Shown in pieces: positions 6,899-8,994 of a stretch of DNA of 8,994 nt (positions are counted from its first letter, which is position 1; the number at the start of each line of letters is the position of its first letter). Both the position numbers and the translations under genes were made by a program. The stretch is taken from the NCBI GenBank assembly GCA_947463775.1, contig CANHVD010000203.1, positions 1-8,994 on the forward strand, read 5' to 3'. The DNA is from Planctomycetaceae bacterium (lineage in GTDB: Bacteria > Planctomycetota > Planctomycetia > Planctomycetales > Planctomycetaceae). The notes under the pieces were generated by a model that was not told the DNA's origin, did no database searches, and saw only the letters and a program-made list of their open reading frames with translations.

Positions 6899-8443
6899 AT
6901 GGCAGATCCGCTGATCGTCGGCAGTTTCGCCGGGATCGTGGGTGTTGGTGTTGGCTACTTTGTTGATCGTCTGATCAAAGGAGGGGCCTACAAGACCCGT
7001 GATGAAATTGTCCAGCAGGCTCAGCGCGATGCTGAGAATCTGCGGAAGGATCAGGAACTCAAGATCAAGGAAGACATGCTCCGGCGGCGCGAAGAGCTGG
7101 AATCCAAGCTTGAGGAGTCTCGCAATCAACTGCGAGGCCGAGAACGCGAATTGGACAAACAGCAGGCTCACCTCGAAGAGCAGCAGGATTCCTTCCGCAA
7201 GAAGGAAAAAATGCTGCAGGGAACTCAGCAGAAGCTGGCTGATCGCACAAAGGCGATGGAATCTAAAGAAACAGAACTGAATCGTCTTCTGAAGGACGAA
7301 CAGGAAGTTCTGTATAAGATCAGTGAGTTGACTCGTGAGCAGGCCACCGAGCAGTTGCTGAAGCGACTGGATCGGGAATTGTCTGATCAGACCGGGGCGA
7401 TGATTCTGAAGCATGAAGCGGAAATCAAGCTGGATTGCGAACGAAAGGCCCGCGAAATCATCGGGATGGCCGTCCAACGCTACGCTTCAGCACACACTTC
7501 GGAAACAACTGTCTCCACCGTCGATATTCCAAGTGATGAAGTTAAGGGACGCATCATCGGTCGCGAAGGCCGAAATATCCGGGCCTTTGAAAAAGCAACG
7601 GGCGTGGACGTGATTGTCGACGATACTCCCGGTGTTGTTATTGTCTCGGCCTTCGACAATGTTCGTCGCGAGATCGGCAAGATGTCTCTGGCCAAACTGA
7701 TTCAGGACGGTCGAATTCATCCGTCTCGGATCGAAGAAATCGTCGCCGAAACAACCAAGGAAATGGACGACCATATCCGCAAGCTGGGCATGCAGGCGTG
7801 CGAAGAAGCCAGTGTTCGTGGTTTGCACCCGAAGATTGTCGATCTGATGGGACGCCTGCATTTCCGCGTCAGCTACAGCCAGAATGTTCGTCAGCACTCT
7901 ATCGAAGTCGCTCATCTGACTGGCATGATGGCCGAGCAGCTTGGCCTCGACGGAACGATCGCTCGTCGCTGCGGATTTCTGCACGATATTGGCAAAGCGG
8001 CCGACCACGAAATGGAAGGCGGCCATCCTGCAGTCGGTGCGGAATTACTGAAGCGATACGGCGAGGGTTCAGAAGTTGTTCATGCTGCTGCCGGGCATCA
8101 TGATGATATTCGTCCGGAGCACATCTATACGGTGCTTGTCGCGGCAGCCGATGCGATCTCCGCTGCTCGCCCGGGTGCTCGACGTGAAACTCTGGAAAAA
8201 TACGTTCGTCGTCTCGAAGAACTGGAAGGGCTCGCCTGCGGCTTCCCGGGTGTAGACCATGCCTTCGCAGTTCAAGCCGGTCGTGAGATTCGCGTGATCG
8301 TGGATTCAAGTCGAGTCAACGATCGTCAGGCAGCTCGAATGAGTCGTGATATTGCCAGTGCGATTGAACAGTCATTGACATATCCCGGAGAAATCAAAGT
8401 CACAGTACTTCGCGAAACTCGCAACGTGGAGTATGCAAAATAA
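6899..8443 (+). CDS. rny: Ribonuclease Y (membrane-anchored endoribonuclease)
   Basis: 514 residues, close to the 520 of B. subtilis RNase Y, which starts bulk mRNA decay by endonucleolytic cleavage at the membrane. In order: an N-terminal membrane anchor (about 6-22, LIVGSFAGIVGVGVGYFV); a long charged coiled coil (about 30-190, Gln/Glu/Lys/Arg-rich); a KH RNA-binding domain with GRIIGREGRNIRAFE (217-231); and an HD phosphohydrolase domain with RQHSIEVAHL (331-340), the HD pair in FLHDIGKA (360-367), GHHDD (399-403) and AAADAISAARPGARRE (415-430). All catalytic metal-ligand motifs are intact. The ATG at 6899 has GAGAGG 7 bases upstream and gives the family-typical MADP-hydrophobic start, so I prefer it over the GTG at 6884. 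The gene is followed by a terminator-like hairpin, so it is probably the last gene of its transcript. Confidence 0.97.
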   Translation: MADPLIVGSFAGIVGVGVGYFVDRLIKGGAYKTRDEIVQQAQRDAENLRKDQELKIKEDMLRRREELESKLEESRNQLRGRERELDKQQAHLEEQQDSFRKKEKMLQGTQQKLADRTKAMESKETELNRLLKDEQEVLYKISELTREQATEQLLKRLDRELSDQTGAMILKHEAEIKLDCERKAREIIGMAVQRYASAHTSETTVSTVDIPSDEVKGRIIGREGRNIRAFEKATGVDVIVDDTPGVVIVSAFDNVRREIGKMSLAKLIQDGRIHPSRIEEIVAETTKEMDDHIRKLGMQACEEASVRGLHPKIVDLMGRLHFRVSYSQNVRQHSIEVAHLTGMMAEQLGLDGTIARRCGFLHDIGKAADHEMEGGHPAVGAELLKRYGEGSEVVHAAAGHHDDIRPEHIYTVLVAAADAISAARPGARRETLEKYVRRLEELEGLACGFPGVDHAFAVQAGREIRVIVDSSRVNDRQAARMSRDIASAIEQSLTYPGEIKVTVLRETRNVEYAK

Positions 8444-8475
8444 AAACTCACTCGACCTGTGCTTGTAGGCTCATA

Positions 8476-8527
8476 CGGTGAACAACTTGCCGGTGTCCAT
8501 GAAGCATCTGCGGGACACTTGTTGCCG
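8476..8527 (+). other. Imperfect long hairpin in the rny 3' region
   Basis: Three nested pairings can be drawn: CGG 8476-8478 with CCG 8525-8527, CAAC 8483-8486 with GTTG 8521-8524, and GTGTCC 8493-8498 with GGACAC 8513-8518, separated by small bulges and closed by a 14-base loop. It ends only three bases before the terminator stem, so the rny mRNA would finish in two successive stem-loops. Function is unknown; it could be an RNA-protecting end or a 3'-derived small RNA. Confidence 0.4.
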
Positions 8528-8530
8528 AAA

Positions 8531-8575
8531 TGCTGTTGAAGTCTGAGCACCAGGCTTCAACAGCAATGTCTTTTT
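8531..8575 (+). terminator. Intrinsic terminator downstream of rny
   Basis: TGCTGTTGAAG (8531-8541) pairs perfectly with CTTCAACAGCA (8555-8565), an 11-bp stem with a 13-base loop. It is followed by ATGTC and then five T (8571-8575). The T-run is a few bases from the stem, so this is not a textbook example, but the perfect stem and its place 88 bases after the rny stop support it. Confidence 0.75.
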
Positions 8576-8711
8576 CGGGCGGCGTAAATTGAGGCCGGGT
8601 GTTCGCGGGATCTATCATTCAGATCATTAACTCAATCGTGGCCGCGCACTGAAAAATCAATTCTCGTGGCGTCCGCTGCGATTTTTCTTGTTTAGACAGA
8701 ATAATTCTCGC

Positions 8712-8994
8712 GTGAGTATCAGGAAAACAACGTCAAAGTCTGCAATCCAGCCGGTTGATCCGGATGCGCTTCGTGATCTTTTGGGGTATCTGAATTTTTC
8801 ACAGGGAACCATTAGCCCTCGATTTCGTTCCACACTGAACAGCTTGTTTCGAGATCCGGAGAGATCCTCGTCTCCGGCGGTCCTTCGAGATTTCCTGATC
8901 GCGGAATTGCAGCGGTTGTCAAAGTCGGGTGATGCCGCCTGCGCTGATCCTGCGCAAGCTGAGTCTGTTATCCGTTTCACCATCGATCAGTTTA
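8712..8994 (+). CDS. Unrecognised protein, N-terminal part (3' end beyond window)
   Basis: The frame is open from the GTG at 8712 to the edge (94 codons) without a stop. It reads MSIRKTTSKSAIQPVDPDALRDLLGYLNFS, continuing through SPRFRSTLNSLFRD, VLRDFLIAELQRL and ESVIRFTIDQF. It has no signal peptide and looks like a soluble, helix-rich protein. The stretch LRDLLGYLNFS with a following RF..LN.LF feels like a conserved N-terminus of long planctomycete proteins, but this is from memory and unverified. No Shine-Dalgarno sequence is seen; the frame stays open back to 8631, with a TTG at 8688 as an alternative start. Codon use (many GAT, CTG, TTC, GAT/CCG pairs) matches rny. It lies 137 bases after the terminator, so it needs its own promoter. 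Confidence 0.7.
   Translation, partial: MSIRKTTSKSAIQPVDPDALRDLLGYLNFSQGTISPRFRSTLNSLFRDPERSSSPAVLRDFLIAELQRLSKSGDAACADPAQAESVIRFTIDQF

Noticed and set aside
6872..7477. Minus-strand 201-residue ORF rich in Leu/Phe/Gln, looking like a membrane protein
   Set aside because: It is exactly antisense to the RNase Y coiled coil; Glu/Lys/Gln-rich codons read as Phe/Leu on the other strand. rny is unambiguous.
8657..8983. Minus-strand 108-residue ORF at the right edge
   Set aside because: It is antisense to the plus-strand frame from 8712, which has the more protein-like composition and stays open to the edge. The choice is moderately secure because only part of the gene is visible.

Overview
The window looks like a chromosomal segment from a planctomycete or close relative. 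This is inferred from gene content: a secreted cysteine- and proline-rich repeat protein of the CCAPA type, a secreted sugar-hydrolase-like protein, a membrane-anchored RNase Y, and roomy intergenic gaps with weak Shine-Dalgarno signals. It carries no mobile element, CRISPR array, tRNA or rRNA gene that I can recognise.

Layout. The left two thirds reads on the minus strand. From right to left: tilS (tRNA-Ile lysidine synthase, 5226-6248), a secreted TIM-barrel glycosidase-like protein (3341-5029), a CstA-family transporter (1324-3129), a gap of about 750 bases with no convincing gene, and the 5' part of a Cys-rich tandem-repeat protein (577 to the window edge) whose repeats fill positions 1-322. 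The right third reads on the plus strand: a doubtful small ORF (6488-6856), rny (6899-8443), a structured 3' region ending in a strong terminator-like hairpin (8531-8575), and the start of an unrecognised gene (8712 to the edge). Transcription diverges between tilS and the plus-strand block. A perfect 16-base palindrome at 6455-6470 lies in that divergent region.

How the genes relate. The minus-strand genes share a direction but are separated by roughly 200-750 bases, so they are probably separate transcription units rather than one operon. tilS and rny are housekeeping RNA genes (anticodon modification and mRNA decay). cstA and the glycosidase-like gene suggest uptake and breakdown of organic matter.

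The least ordinary item is the Cys-rich repeat protein. It has 40 Cys in the 192 visible residues, and its repeat units are almost identical at the DNA level. The secreted glycosidase-like protein, with an apparent inserted beta-domain and a His-Asp-Glu motif, is the second item worth following up. I do not see a clear multi-gene novel system.
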